A stretch of DNA of 41,055 bases. It comes from Acidimicrobiaceae bacterium (GTDB lineage Bacteria; Actinomycetota; Acidimicrobiia; Acidimicrobiales; Bog-793). Positions 24,088 to 31,372 of the stretch are shown piece after piece. The position numbers and the translations under genes were made by a program. Position 1 is the stretch's first letter, and every line of letters begins with the position of its first letter. Under the pieces are notes generated by a model that was given only the letters and a program-made list of their open reading frames with translations, was not told the DNA's origin and searched no databases. The stretch covers positions 1 to 41,055 of the forward strand of contig PLDN01000131.1 in the NCBI GenBank assembly GCA_003136185.1, written 5' to 3'.

Positions 24088-24503
24088 CTGGAGCCACGAC
24101 CTCCGAGTTCGCTCCCACCGAGATGCCGCTCGGGACGCCGGTCGCTGCCAGCCAAGCCGAGCTCGCGGCGGTCAAGTACGACGCGAACGGCCTCGTCGTC
24201 GCGATCGTGCAAGAGGCCAGTTCGAAAGATGTCCTGATGGTCGGTTGGATGGACGCCGAAGCGCTCCGGCGCACCCTCGCGACGGGCCGGACGTGGTGCT
24301 GGAGCCGAAGCCGGCAGGAGTACTGGTGCAAGGGGGAGACCTCAGGCGACCGCCAGTTCGTGCACGAGGTCCGCTACGACTGCGACGCCGACGCGCTCCT
24401 CGTGATCGTCGACCAGCAAGGCGGCGGGGCCTGCCATACGGGGGAGCACTCGTGTTTCTACCGGGCCTTCGGTCGCGGCGACGCGCTCTCGCAGGGAGCC
24501 TGA
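24084..24503 (+). CDS. hisI: Phosphoribosyl-AMP cyclohydrolase
   Basis: 139 aa, HisI-only form without a fused HisE domain. Metal-dependent cyclohydrolase signatures: [68 protein letters not shown], giving the DCDxD metal site and the conserved Cys residues. Opens PR-AMP. The first ~28 residues are variable. GTG 24084 overlaps the stop of the GroES-like gene. hisE and hisG are not in the window. Confidence 0.94.
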   Translation: MTGATTSEFAPTEMPLGTPVAASQAELAAVKYDANGLVVAIVQEASSKDVLMVGWMDAEALRRTLATGRTWCWSRSRQEYWCKGETSGDRQFVHEVRYDCDADALLVIVDQQGGGACHTGEHSCFYRAFGRGDALSQGA

Positions 24504-24504
24504 G

Positions 24505-26055
24505 CTGGCCGCCGCTGGGCGGGAGGGTGTCAGACCCGACTTCTCGGAGTTCGAGGCCCTCGCGGGGAAGCACCGCGTGGTACCGGTCTGGCGCGAGCTC
24601 GTTGCGGACACGCTCACCCCGGTCGGAGCGTTCCGGTCCGTAGTCGGCGACGGCCCTGGCTTCCTCCTCGAGAGCGTGGAGCACGGGGAGCGATGGAGCA
24701 GGTTCTCGTTTCTCGGGCGATCGCCGCTCGCGACGCTTGTATCGCGGTCGGAGCACGTGACCGTCACCGGCGACCTCCCGCTCTCGATCCCGCTCGACGA
24801 GGGGATTCTCGAGGCCCTCAGCTCGCTCGTCTCCCAGTTGCATTCGCCGCAGTTCGAGGAGCTGCCGCCGCTGCACTCGGGGATCGTCGGCTACCTCGGA
24901 TACGACGTCGTGCGCGAGATCGAGCGGCTCGGAGCACCCCCTCCCGATGACCTCGGGCTGCCGGACGCCGTCATGGCAGTCATCGGTGAGCTGGCGGCGT
25001 TCGACCACTGGCGTCAACGAGTCACGCTGATCGACAACGTCGTCCTGCCGCGAGCCGGAACGCCGGTAGACCTGGCCGCGCTCTACGAACGGGCGGTTGG
25101 CAGGCTCGACCGGCTGAAGAGCGACCTGGAGAACCCCCTCCCCGAGCCGCTCGTCCCGCCGCCCGTCCGAGGTGAGAGCCTGCCGGAAGACGCAATCCAC
25201 CGCGTCGTTCCGGCGGAAGACTTCCACCGTGCAGTCGAGGTGGCGAAGGAGCACATCCGGGACGGAGATGCGTTCCAGATCGTGCTCTCGCAGCGCTTCG
25301 ATCTCGACCTGCAGTGCGAGCCCTTTGACGTCTACCGGGTCCTTCGCCAGGTCAACCCGAGCCCGTACATGTTCTTCCTGCGCCAGGCGGGAGTGTCCGT
25401 CGTCGGCGCCTCGCCCGAGCCCATGGTCCAGCTCTTCGACGGCCGGGTTGTCATCCGACCGATCGCCGGCACTCGGCCCCGAGGTGCGACCGAGCCGGAG
25501 GACCGTCGGCTCGAAGCGGAGCTGATCGAGCACCCGAAAGAGCTCGCGGAACATGTCATGCTCGTCGATCTCGCTCGCAACGACATCGGCCGCGTCGTCG
25601 CCTTTCACACCGAGCAAGTCGACGAATTGATGACGGTCGAGCGCTACAGCCACGTCATGCACCTGACGTCGCAGGTCTCGGGTCAGATCGTCGAAGGAAA
25701 GGGCCCGATCGAGCTCTTGCGGGCCACGTTGCCAGCCGGCACCGTCTCGGGCGCACCTAAGGTCCGGGCGATGCAGATCATCGACGACCTCGAGCCGACC
25801 AAACGCGGCCCGTACGCCGGAACGGTCGGATACATCGACTTCTCGGGCAACCTCGATACCGCTATCGCGATCCGCACCATGGTGGCGCTCGACGACGGGA
25901 GGGCGTCGGTGCAGGCCGGCGCCGGCATCGTCGCTGATAGCGACCCCCTCGCCGAGGACGCGGAGTGCGCCGCCAAGGCGGCTGCCGTCTTCGCGGCGGT
26001 TGCAGGGGCAAGGAAGCTTGCGGCGGGTCGCGTTGTTGTCAGAGGGGATGGCTGA
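24505..26055 (+). CDS. trpE: Anthranilate synthase component I
   Basis: 516 aa if started at CTG 24505; the ORF track begins at GTG 24577 (492 aa). The family N-terminus (F..LA....VPVWREL) is encoded as DFSEFEALAGKHRVVPVWREL, upstream of GTG 24577, and no ATG/GTG/TTG lies in frame there, while AGGGAG precedes CTG 24505 by six bases. Feedback motif LLESVEHG is present (Trp-binding). Catalytic half: IVLSQRFDLDL, SPEPMVQLF, PIAGTRPRGATEPED, ELAEHVMLVDLARNDIGRV, MHLTSQVSGQI, LPAGTVSGAPKVRAM and GPYAGTVGYIDFSGNLDTAIAIRTM. Makes anthranilate from chorismate with a TrpG partner, which is not in the window. Its 3' end overlaps ygfZ by 8 bp. Confidence 0.93.
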   Translation: MAAAGREGVRPDFSEFEALAGKHRVVPVWRELVADTLTPVGAFRSVVGDGPGFLLESVEHGERWSRFSFLGRSPLATLVSRSEHVTVTGDLPLSIPLDEGILEALSSLVSQLHSPQFEELPPLHSGIVGYLGYDVVREIERLGAPPPDDLGLPDAVMAVIGELAAFDHWRQRVTLIDNVVLPRAGTPVDLAALYERAVGRLDRLKSDLENPLPEPLVPPPVRGESLPEDAIHRVVPAEDFHRAVEVAKEHIRDGDAFQIVLSQRFDLDLQCEPFDVYRVLRQVNPSPYMFFLRQAGVSVVGASPEPMVQLFDGRVVIRPIAGTRPRGATEPEDRRLEAELIEHPKELAEHVMLVDLARNDIGRVVAFHTEQVDELMTVERYSHVMHLTSQVSGQIVEGKGPIELLRATLPAGTVSGAPKVRAMQIIDDLEPTKRGPYAGTVGYIDFSGNLDTAIAIRTMVALDDGRASVQAGAGIVADSDPLAEDAECAAKAAAVFAAVAGARKLAAGRVVVRGDG

Positions 26056-26905
26056 CGCTCCAGTGTTCACCCGGAGGGCGCACCGCGACGGCATTGTTGT
26101 CGAGGGCCCCGACGCGCGCTCGTGGCTGCAAGGACAGATCACGCAGGACATCGAGACGCTCGCCGACGGCGAGAGCCGCCTGACGCTCGTGCTCTCGCCG
26201 CAGGGAAAGGTGGAGTCGTACTGTCGCGTGACGTCTCTCGGGGACGAGGCCTTGCTCCTCGACACCGAGACTGGCTTTGGCTCCGCCCTCGCCGAGCGGC
26301 TACGCCGCTTCAAGCTGCGGGTGAAAGTGTCGCTCGAGGAGGTGGCTGTCGTATGCGACGAGCTGGCCGGAGAGGGCTTCGAGTCGTTCGGGCCGCCCGA
26401 GATCGTGAGTGTCGATCAGGCAGGGATCGATCTGACGCCTCCGACAGAAGACGAGAGGTTCGAGGTGGCGCGTATCCTTGCTGGCGTGCCACGCCTCGGC
26501 CGTGAGCTCACCGAGAGGACCATCCCACAGGAGGCCGGCAACGAGCTGATCGACCGGACGGTGTCGTTCACGAAGGGCTGTTACACCGGGCAGGAGCTCG
26601 TCGCACGGCTGGACTCGCGCGGCTCCAACGTGCCGCGGCGGATCCAGCTCGTCCGGGGCACCGGCACCGTCGCTCGTAACGGTGTAGCCGGAGGGCTTGC
26701 GGTAGGCGACCTCATTGAAGTCGACGGGAAGGACGCAGGCCAGCTCACGAGCGTGGCTTTCGACAGCGACGGTGAAAGCTTCGTGGGCCTCGGGCTCGTG
26801 AGGCGTGCCGCCCTGTCCGATCACCCGGTCGACGCGGTCGTCATCGACAGAGACGGGAACAGGTTGCCGGCGACCATCTCGCCTCCGGCGGCCCAACAAG
26901 GCTAG
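26048..26905 (+). CDS. ygfZ: Folate-binding protein YgfZ (tRNA-modifying/Fe-S cluster repair GcvT-like)
   Basis: 285 aa from ATG 26048, preceded by AGAGGGG; the track ORF's extra 16 residues lie in trpE. GcvT-like fold with the hallmark K-G-C-Y-x-G-Q-E motif (FTKGCYTGQELVARLDSRG) at about residue 178-185. Other family parts: VVEGPDARSWLQGQITQDI, LSPQGKVESYCRV, IPQEAGNELIDRTVSF. Family members (YgfZ/IBA57) support Fe-S cluster protein maturation with folate. It overlaps trpE and precedes a DMT transporter, so it is carried inside the trp genes without an obvious link. Confidence 0.92.
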   Translation: MADAPVFTRRAHRDGIVVEGPDARSWLQGQITQDIETLADGESRLTLVLSPQGKVESYCRVTSLGDEALLLDTETGFGSALAERLRRFKLRVKVSLEEVAVVCDELAGEGFESFGPPEIVSVDQAGIDLTPPTEDERFEVARILAGVPRLGRELTERTIPQEAGNELIDRTVSFTKGCYTGQELVARLDSRGSNVPRRIQLVRGTGTVARNGVAGGLAVGDLIEVDGKDAGQLTSVAFDSDGESFVGLGLVRRAALSDHPVDAVVIDRDGNRLPATISPPAAQQG

Positions 26906-26913
26906 GGGAGCTC

Positions 26914-27834
26914 GTGGCGATAATCCTTGCTCTCGCTGCTGCGCTGTGCAACGCGCTCGCCACCATCTTCGAGCGTCTCGGGGTCCAGACGGCGCCGGCC
27001 GATTCGGCACTCAGCTGGAAGCTGATGGCCCATGTCTTGCGGCGTCCGATCTGGTTCCTCGGTCTCGGGGCGATGATCGGCGCATTCTTATTCCAGGCAG
27101 CCGCGCTCGACGAAGGCGGGCTGACCGAAGTCCAGCCGCTGCTCGTCACCGAGCTGTTGTTCCTCGTGATAATCCTGCGGGTCTGGTTCGGACTGCCGCT
27201 CGGGTGGCGCGAGTCGGCCGGCTGCCTATGCGTCGTGACCGGTCTCGGTGTGTTCCTTGCAGTCAGCAACCAGGGTGGTGGCTTGGCGCTGCCCGCCGCC
27301 ACCGACTGGGCGATGGTGATCGGCGCCTGCGTGGTCGCGATCGGATTCTCCGTCAACCTCGCACGCAGAGGATCGCGTGCCTGGAGATCGTCCTGGTTCG
27401 GTGTTGCTGCAGGCGTCGCGTTCGCGCTTTCCGCCTCGTTCATAAAGGCCGCGACCACCTTGGCCTCCCGCGGCGGCATCGCGTTCATGTTCGGCCACTT
27501 CGAGCCTTACGGCATCGCTGTCGCCGGGGGCCTCGGTCTCTTTCTCACCCAGAACGCCTTTCACGCGGGCCCCATCACTGCATCCCAGGCCACTCTGCTC
27601 ATCGTGGACCCGATCGCCAGCATTGTGATCGGCGTGGGGGTCTTCGGAGACAACCTGCGGGGTGGCGTCGGCATTCTCGCCGTCGATGCGCTCGCGCTCG
27701 CTGTGATGTCGTTCGGGTTGTTCGTGCTCTGCCACTCGCCACTCATCGTGAACACGACGGCGCGCGATCAACTGTCGCACCCGATGCGCGAGCGAGGAGC
27801 CGTCGCTTCCGGAGCGCCTGCCACCCCACAGTAG
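26914..27834 (+). CDS. DMT (EamA-like) family transporter
   Basis: 306 aa from GTG 26914, preceded by AGGGGAG overlapping the ygfZ stop region. About nine to ten hydrophobic segments; the two-repeat drug/metabolite-transporter layout is visible (MAIILALAAALCNALATIFERLG ... LFLVIILRVWF ... GLFLTQNAFHAGPITASQATLLIVDPIASIVIGVGVFGDNL, the last resembling NIPA/EamA C-terminal repeats). The C-terminal 30 residues are hydrophilic. Substrate unknown; position between trpE and trpC hints at an aromatic amino acid or metabolite exporter, but that is inference. Its TAG stop is the start of the trpC promoter hexamer. Confidence 0.85.
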   Translation: MAIILALAAALCNALATIFERLGVQTAPADSALSWKLMAHVLRRPIWFLGLGAMIGAFLFQAAALDEGGLTEVQPLLVTELLFLVIILRVWFGLPLGWRESAGCLCVVTGLGVFLAVSNQGGGLALPAATDWAMVIGACVVAIGFSVNLARRGSRAWRSSWFGVAAGVAFALSASFIKAATTLASRGGIAFMFGHFEPYGIAVAGGLGLFLTQNAFHAGPITASQATLLIVDPIASIVIGVGVFGDNLRGGVGILAVDALALAVMSFGLFVLCHSPLIVNTTARDQLSHPMRERGAVASGAPATPQ

Positions 27835-27837
27835 GCT
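27832..27837 (+). promoter_or_regulatory. Predicted -10 hexamer of trpC operon, overlapping DMT stop codon
   Basis: TAGGCT, whose TAG is the DMT stop, is followed by CCAGGA (six bases) and ATG 27844. It suggests trpCFBA has its own transcript as well as any read-through from trpE. Confidence 0.6.
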
Positions 27838-27843
27838 CCAGGA

Positions 27844-28647
27844 ATGGCGACATATCTCGACGGGATCGTCGCGTGGCATCGTGCCCGCGCGGCCGCCGAC
27901 GAGCGCGACCTCACGCAGTTGGGCGATGCGGCGCGGATGGCCCGAGGCAACGATGGCGGTCGGTCCTTCGAGGCAGCGATTCGCAGCGCACCGGGCGTGG
28001 CGGTCATCGCCGAGATCAAGCGGCGGTCGCCTTCGAAAGGTGATATCGCTGAGGCGCTTGACGCCTCGCTGACGGCGCGCGAGTACGAGGCAGGTGGCGC
28101 GGCCTGTCTGTCAGTGCTGACTGACGCCCCGCACTTCGGCGGCTCGGTTGCCGACCTCGTTGCGGCGCGCGGAGCGGTCTCGTTGCCGGTCCTGCGGAAG
28201 GACTTCACGGTGTCGGCAGCAGACATCTACGACGCCGCCATCATGGGAGCCGACGCGGTGTTGCTAATAGTCGCTGCCCTGAGCGACGACGAGCTCTCAA
28301 GGTTCGTGACCGAGACGGCGGCGCTCGGCCTGGCAGCTCTGGTCGAGGTACACGACGAGGCTGAGGTCAGCCGCGCCCTTCGGGCCGGCGCCGGCCTCAT
28401 CGGTGTCAACCAGCGGGACTTGCGGACCTTCGAGCTCGACGCCGAGCGGGCGGTGCGCGTCGGCGCTGTCCTGCCGCCCGAAGTGCTCAGTGTCGCCGAG
28501 TCCGGCATAGGAGAGGTCGGACAGATCTCCCGCCTGGCCGAGGCGGGTTTCGATGGCGTGCTGATCGGCGAGTCGCTCTTGCGCGCGCCGGATCGAGTCG
28601 CTGCGCTGCGGGCGCTCACGGCCTTGAGCGGATCGGCAGCCTCCTGA
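27844..28647 (+). CDS. trpC: Indole-3-glycerol phosphate synthase
   Basis: 267 aa, monofunctional. (beta/alpha)8 barrel signatures: VIAEIKRRSPSKGDI (catalytic Lys, Ser-Pro-Ser), LSVLTDAPHFGGS, LPVLRKDFTV, GADAVLLIVAAL, ALVEVHDEAEVSRAL, LIGVNQRDLRTF and SVAESGIGE. Closes the indole ring from CdRP. The ATG at 27844 has an AGGA directly before it, but the TAGGCT hexamer at the leaderless position is also present. The stop TGA shares a base with the trpF ATG (TGATG). Confidence 0.95.
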   Translation: MATYLDGIVAWHRARAAADERDLTQLGDAARMARGNDGGRSFEAAIRSAPGVAVIAEIKRRSPSKGDIAEALDASLTAREYEAGGAACLSVLTDAPHFGGSVADLVAARGAVSLPVLRKDFTVSAADIYDAAIMGADAVLLIVAALSDDELSRFVTETAALGLAALVEVHDEAEVSRALRAGAGLIGVNQRDLRTFELDAERAVRVGAVLPPEVLSVAESGIGEVGQISRLAEAGFDGVLIGESLLRAPDRVAALRALTALSGSAAS

Positions 28648-29345
28648 TGTGGGTGAAGATCTGTGGCATCACGAGCGAAGAAGACGCGCTGCTCGCCGTC
28701 GCGATGGGCGCAGATGCGGTTGGCTTTATTTTTGCACCGTCTCCGCGGCAGATGTCCCCTTCTGCGGTCCACGCGATCACAAGGCGCCTTCCGCCGGAGA
28801 TCCTGACGGTCGGCGTCTTCCGGGACGAGCGTCCCCAGACCGTGGTCGACGTCGTGAACCGGGCCGGGCTGAAGGCTGCCCAGCTGCACGGGAACGAGAG
28901 CCGTGAGGACTGCGGGTACGTCTCGGTCCGCGTGCCGATCGTGATCAAGGCGTTCGCGGCGGGCGATGGTCGCTTGGAGCGGGCTGCGGAGTACGGCGCC
29001 TCGATCATCCTTCTCGACGCCCCGTCGCCCGGGTCAGGCAAGGTCTTCGACTGGCGTCTCGCAGAGGGTGCGCCGCGAGGTCATCGGCTCGTGCTCGCCG
29101 GTGGGCTGGACGCGTCGAACGTGGCCGACGCGATCCGGACGATTCATCCGTGGGGAGTGGACGTCTCGACGGGAGTCGAGACATCGACGGGTCTCGAGCC
29201 AGCGCCGGGTCTCGAGCCAGCGCCGGACCGGAAGGACCCGACGAAGATCCGGGCCTTCGTGCAAGCCGCACGAGCAGCAGAACCGGAACCCTACGACCCC
29301 GGAGACGACTCACTTTTCGACTGGCAAGAGGAGACGAACCTGTGA
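28647..29345 (+). CDS. trpF: Phosphoribosylanthranilate isomerase
   Basis: 232 aa, longer than the usual ~205-215. Barrel motifs: [18 protein letters not shown] (catalytic Cys in KICGIT), [53 protein letters not shown] (catalytic Asp), [14 protein letters not shown] and GVDVSTGVE. After that last phosphate-binding loop there is an extra stretch [23 protein letters not shown] where most homologues have a short E..PG.KD; it contains a tandem repeat. A further acidic tail ends [13 protein letters not shown]. Presence of a dedicated TrpF argues against a PriA-only arrangement. GTGA overlap with trpB. Confidence 0.93.
   Translation: MWVKICGITSEEDALLAVAMGADAVGFIFAPSPRQMSPSAVHAITRRLPPEILTVGVFRDERPQTVVDVVNRAGLKAAQLHGNESREDCGYVSVRVPIVIKAFAAGDGRLERAAEYGASIILLDAPSPGSGKVFDWRLAEGAPRGHRLVLAGGLDASNVADAIRTIHPWGVDVSTGVETSTGLEPAPGLEPAPDRKDPTKIRAFVQAARAAEPEPYDPGDDSLFDWQEETNL
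29189..29224 (+). repeat. 18-bp in-frame tandem duplication inside trpF
   Basis: GGGTCTCGAGCCAGCGCC occurs twice back to back (29189-29206 and 29207-29224). It encodes GLEPAP twice, just after the conserved GVDVSTGVE phosphate-binding loop of TrpF. Preceding GACGGGAGTCGAGACATC is a more diverged relative, suggesting repeated slippage. Confidence 0.9.
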
Positions 29346-30526
29346 TTGCGCTCGGTGAGTTGATGCGGGAGCCGTCCCCGTCTGGCCGATTCGGCGAGTA
29401 CGGGGGGCGCTTCGTCCCCGAATCGCTAGTACCTGCCTGCGAGGAGCTGGACAAGGCTTTTCACGAGGCGTGGGGAGACCCACCTTTCCGAGAAGAGCTC
29501 GACTTCCTGCTTCGCACCTACAGCGGGCGGCCCACGCCGGTAACCGAGTGCCGGAGGCTCTCTGAGATGCTCGACATCAGGCTCTTGTTGAAGCGGGAAG
29601 ACCTGAACCACACCGGCTCGCACAAGCTGAACAACGTGATCGGCCAGGCATTGCTGGCGCGGCGGATGGGCAAGAGCCGTCTCGTAGCCGAGACCGGAGC
29701 TGGGCAGCACGGCGTCGCCACCGCGACAGCTGCAGCGCTGTTCGGCATGGAGTGCGCCGTGTACATGGGAGCGGTCGACGTCGAACGCCAAGCGCTAAAC
29801 GTCTTCCGGATGAAACTGCTCGGCGCGACGGTGCACACAGTCGAATCCGGGTCGCGGACTCTGAAGGATGCCATCAACGAAGCTCTGCGGGAATGGGTCG
29901 GGACCGTCGAGACCACCCACTACTGCATCGGGTCGGTCATGGGGCCACATCCGTACCCCTTTGTCGTACGCGAGCTCCAGCGAGTGGTCGGTGACGAAGC
30001 GCGCGGACAGTGCCGCGAGATCCTGAAGGGCGACCCCGACGTCGTGGTGGCCTGCGTCGGTGGCGGTTCGAACGCTGCCGGGACCTTCGCCGGCTTCGTC
30101 GACTCGGGTGCCCGGCTCATCGGCGTTGAGGCGGCGGGCGGCGCTGCAATGGGACACGGCATACCAGGCGTCGTCCACGGCATGCGTTCGAAGTTCATCC
30201 AGGACGAAGCGGGCCAGATCCTCGAGGCCCATTCCATCTCAGCCGGGCTCGACTACCCGGGCGTCGGTCCTGAGCACGCCCAGCTGGGCGATGCGGGCCG
30301 CGCCGAGTACTTCGAGGCCTCCGACGACGAGGTGCTCGCCGCCTTCAAGCTGTTGGCAGAGACCGAGGGGATCATCCCGGCGCTCGAGCCTGCTCATGGC
30401 CTTGCCTGGATCGTCCGCGAGGCCGGACGGGGCATCCCGCGAGGCTCTGCCGTCCTGCTCACGATGTCGGGCCGCGGGGACAAAGACGTTGCTCTCGTCA
30501 TGGAGAAGATGGGCGAGAACTCGTGA
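29342..30526 (+). CDS. trpB: Tryptophan synthase beta chain
   Basis: 394 aa from GTG 29342, which overlaps the trpF stop (GTGA) and has AGGAG eight bases upstream; ATG 29363 is an alternative. TrpB1-type: [35 protein letters not shown], the PLP lysine in [24 protein letters not shown] (Lys about 95), [35 protein letters not shown] and [15 protein letters not shown]. Condenses indole with serine. Forms the alpha2beta2 complex with TrpA, encoded next with a four-base overlap. Confidence 0.96.
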   Translation: MIALGELMREPSPSGRFGEYGGRFVPESLVPACEELDKAFHEAWGDPPFREELDFLLRTYSGRPTPVTECRRLSEMLDIRLLLKREDLNHTGSHKLNNVIGQALLARRMGKSRLVAETGAGQHGVATATAAALFGMECAVYMGAVDVERQALNVFRMKLLGATVHTVESGSRTLKDAINEALREWVGTVETTHYCIGSVMGPHPYPFVVRELQRVVGDEARGQCREILKGDPDVVVACVGGGSNAAGTFAGFVDSGARLIGVEAAGGAAMGHGIPGVVHGMRSKFIQDEAGQILEAHSISAGLDYPGVGPEHAQLGDAGRAEYFEASDDEVLAAFKLLAETEGIIPALEPAHGLAWIVREAGRGIPRGSAVLLTMSGRGDKDVALVMEKMGENS

Positions 30527-31320
30527 GCGCCCATGAGCCGGGGCGCCTCGAGGCGCGCCTTCGCGAGCGGCGCGATGCAGGTCGGAAGCTTCTCGTTCCC
30601 TACGTCACCGGCGGACTCGGCGACGATTGGGTCCCGGCCCTCGAGGCGATCGCTGCAGCAGGGGCGGACGCGATAGAGATCGGTCTACCGTTTTCCGACC
30701 CGATGATGGACGGCCCGACCATCCAAGAAGCTTCCGTCCGTGCCCTTGCCGCAGGCGCGACACCGCAGACGATTCTCGGGGAACTCGTCGAGGCCGATGC
30801 GGGTGGGGTGCCGCTCGTCGTCATGACGTATTACAACCTCGTTGCCCGCATGGGACATCGCCGCATGGCGAGTCTGCTCGTGGAGTCGGGGGTGTCGGGA
30901 GCGATACTGCCCGATCTGCCGATCGATGAGATCGACCCTTGGAAAACAGAGGCCGACGCGACCGGCATCGAGACGGTATTGCTCGCCGCACCGACGACGC
31001 CCGATGCGCGGTTGAGGGCGATAGTGGGGAAGGCGGAGGGTTTCTTGTATGCCGTCGGCGTGATGGGGGTGACGGGGGAGCGCTCGTCGCTCGCCGCCAG
31101 TGCCACCGCCATCGCTGCTCGGTGCAAGGCGATAACCGATCTGCCCGTGCTCGTCGGTATCGGGATAACCACTCCTGACCAAGCCGCCGAGGTCTGTCAG
31201 GTGGCCGACGGTGTCGTTATCGGGTCAGTAGTAGTGCGGCGCCTGCTCGACGGCGAAGGTCCCGATGGAGTGGCGAAACTCGTAGCGAGCTTTCGGGAAG
31301 CGCTCGACTCGCACTCCTAA
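30523..31320 (+). CDS. trpA: Tryptophan synthase alpha chain
   Basis: 265 aa from GTG 30523 (GTGA overlap with trpB). Barrel motifs: [43 protein letters not shown] with the catalytic Glu (about 52) and Asp (about 63), [47 protein letters not shown] and [11 protein letters not shown]. Cleaves indole-3-glycerol phosphate. Last gene of trpCFBA. Only 52 bp separate it from argC, filled by the arginine operator; I see no terminator hairpin between them. Confidence 0.95.
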   Translation: MSAHEPGRLEARLRERRDAGRKLLVPYVTGGLGDDWVPALEAIAAAGADAIEIGLPFSDPMMDGPTIQEASVRALAAGATPQTILGELVEADAGGVPLVVMTYYNLVARMGHRRMASLLVESGVSGAILPDLPIDEIDPWKTEADATGIETVLLAAPTTPDARLRAIVGKAEGFLYAVGVMGVTGERSSLAASATAIAARCKAITDLPVLVGIGITTPDQAAEVCQVADGVVIGSVVVRRLLDGEGPDGVAKLVASFREALDSHS

Positions 31321-31338
31321 GCCGCCTGGCCGTATCTA

Positions 31339-31372
31339 TGCATGAGTATGCAGATCTATGTATACTCATGCC
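31339..31372 (+). promoter_or_regulatory. Two tandem ARG-box-like operators over the leaderless argC promoter
   Basis: Box 1 TGCAT-GAGT-ATGCA (31339-31352) is a perfect 5-4-5 palindrome; box 2 TGTAT-ACTC-ATGCC (31359-31372) has the same geometry with one mismatch per half. Their starts are 20 bp apart, as for adjacent sites bound by an ArgR hexamer. In addition GCATGAGTAT (31340-31349) and ATACTCATGC (31362-31371) form a perfect 10-bp inverted repeat. The -10 hexamer TATACT (31361-31366) lies inside box 2 and is followed by six bases (CATGCC) and ATG 31373. Known ARG boxes of actinobacteria also use TGCAT half-sites. The AT-rich block stands out sharply from the GC-rich surroundings. argR is in the same cluster, so arginine-dependent autorepression is inferred. 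Confidence 0.85.

Noticed and set aside
24172-26313. 713-aa minus-strand ORF opposite trpE and ygfZ
   Set aside because: Arg/Asp/His-rich shadow composition with no recognisable domain; fully antisense to well-supported genes. Long antisense ORFs are expected in high-GC DNA.
31358-31372. Upstream ATG start of argC (MYTHAM...)
   Set aside because: It would lie within the operator and -10 region; the family N-terminus begins at ATG 31373.
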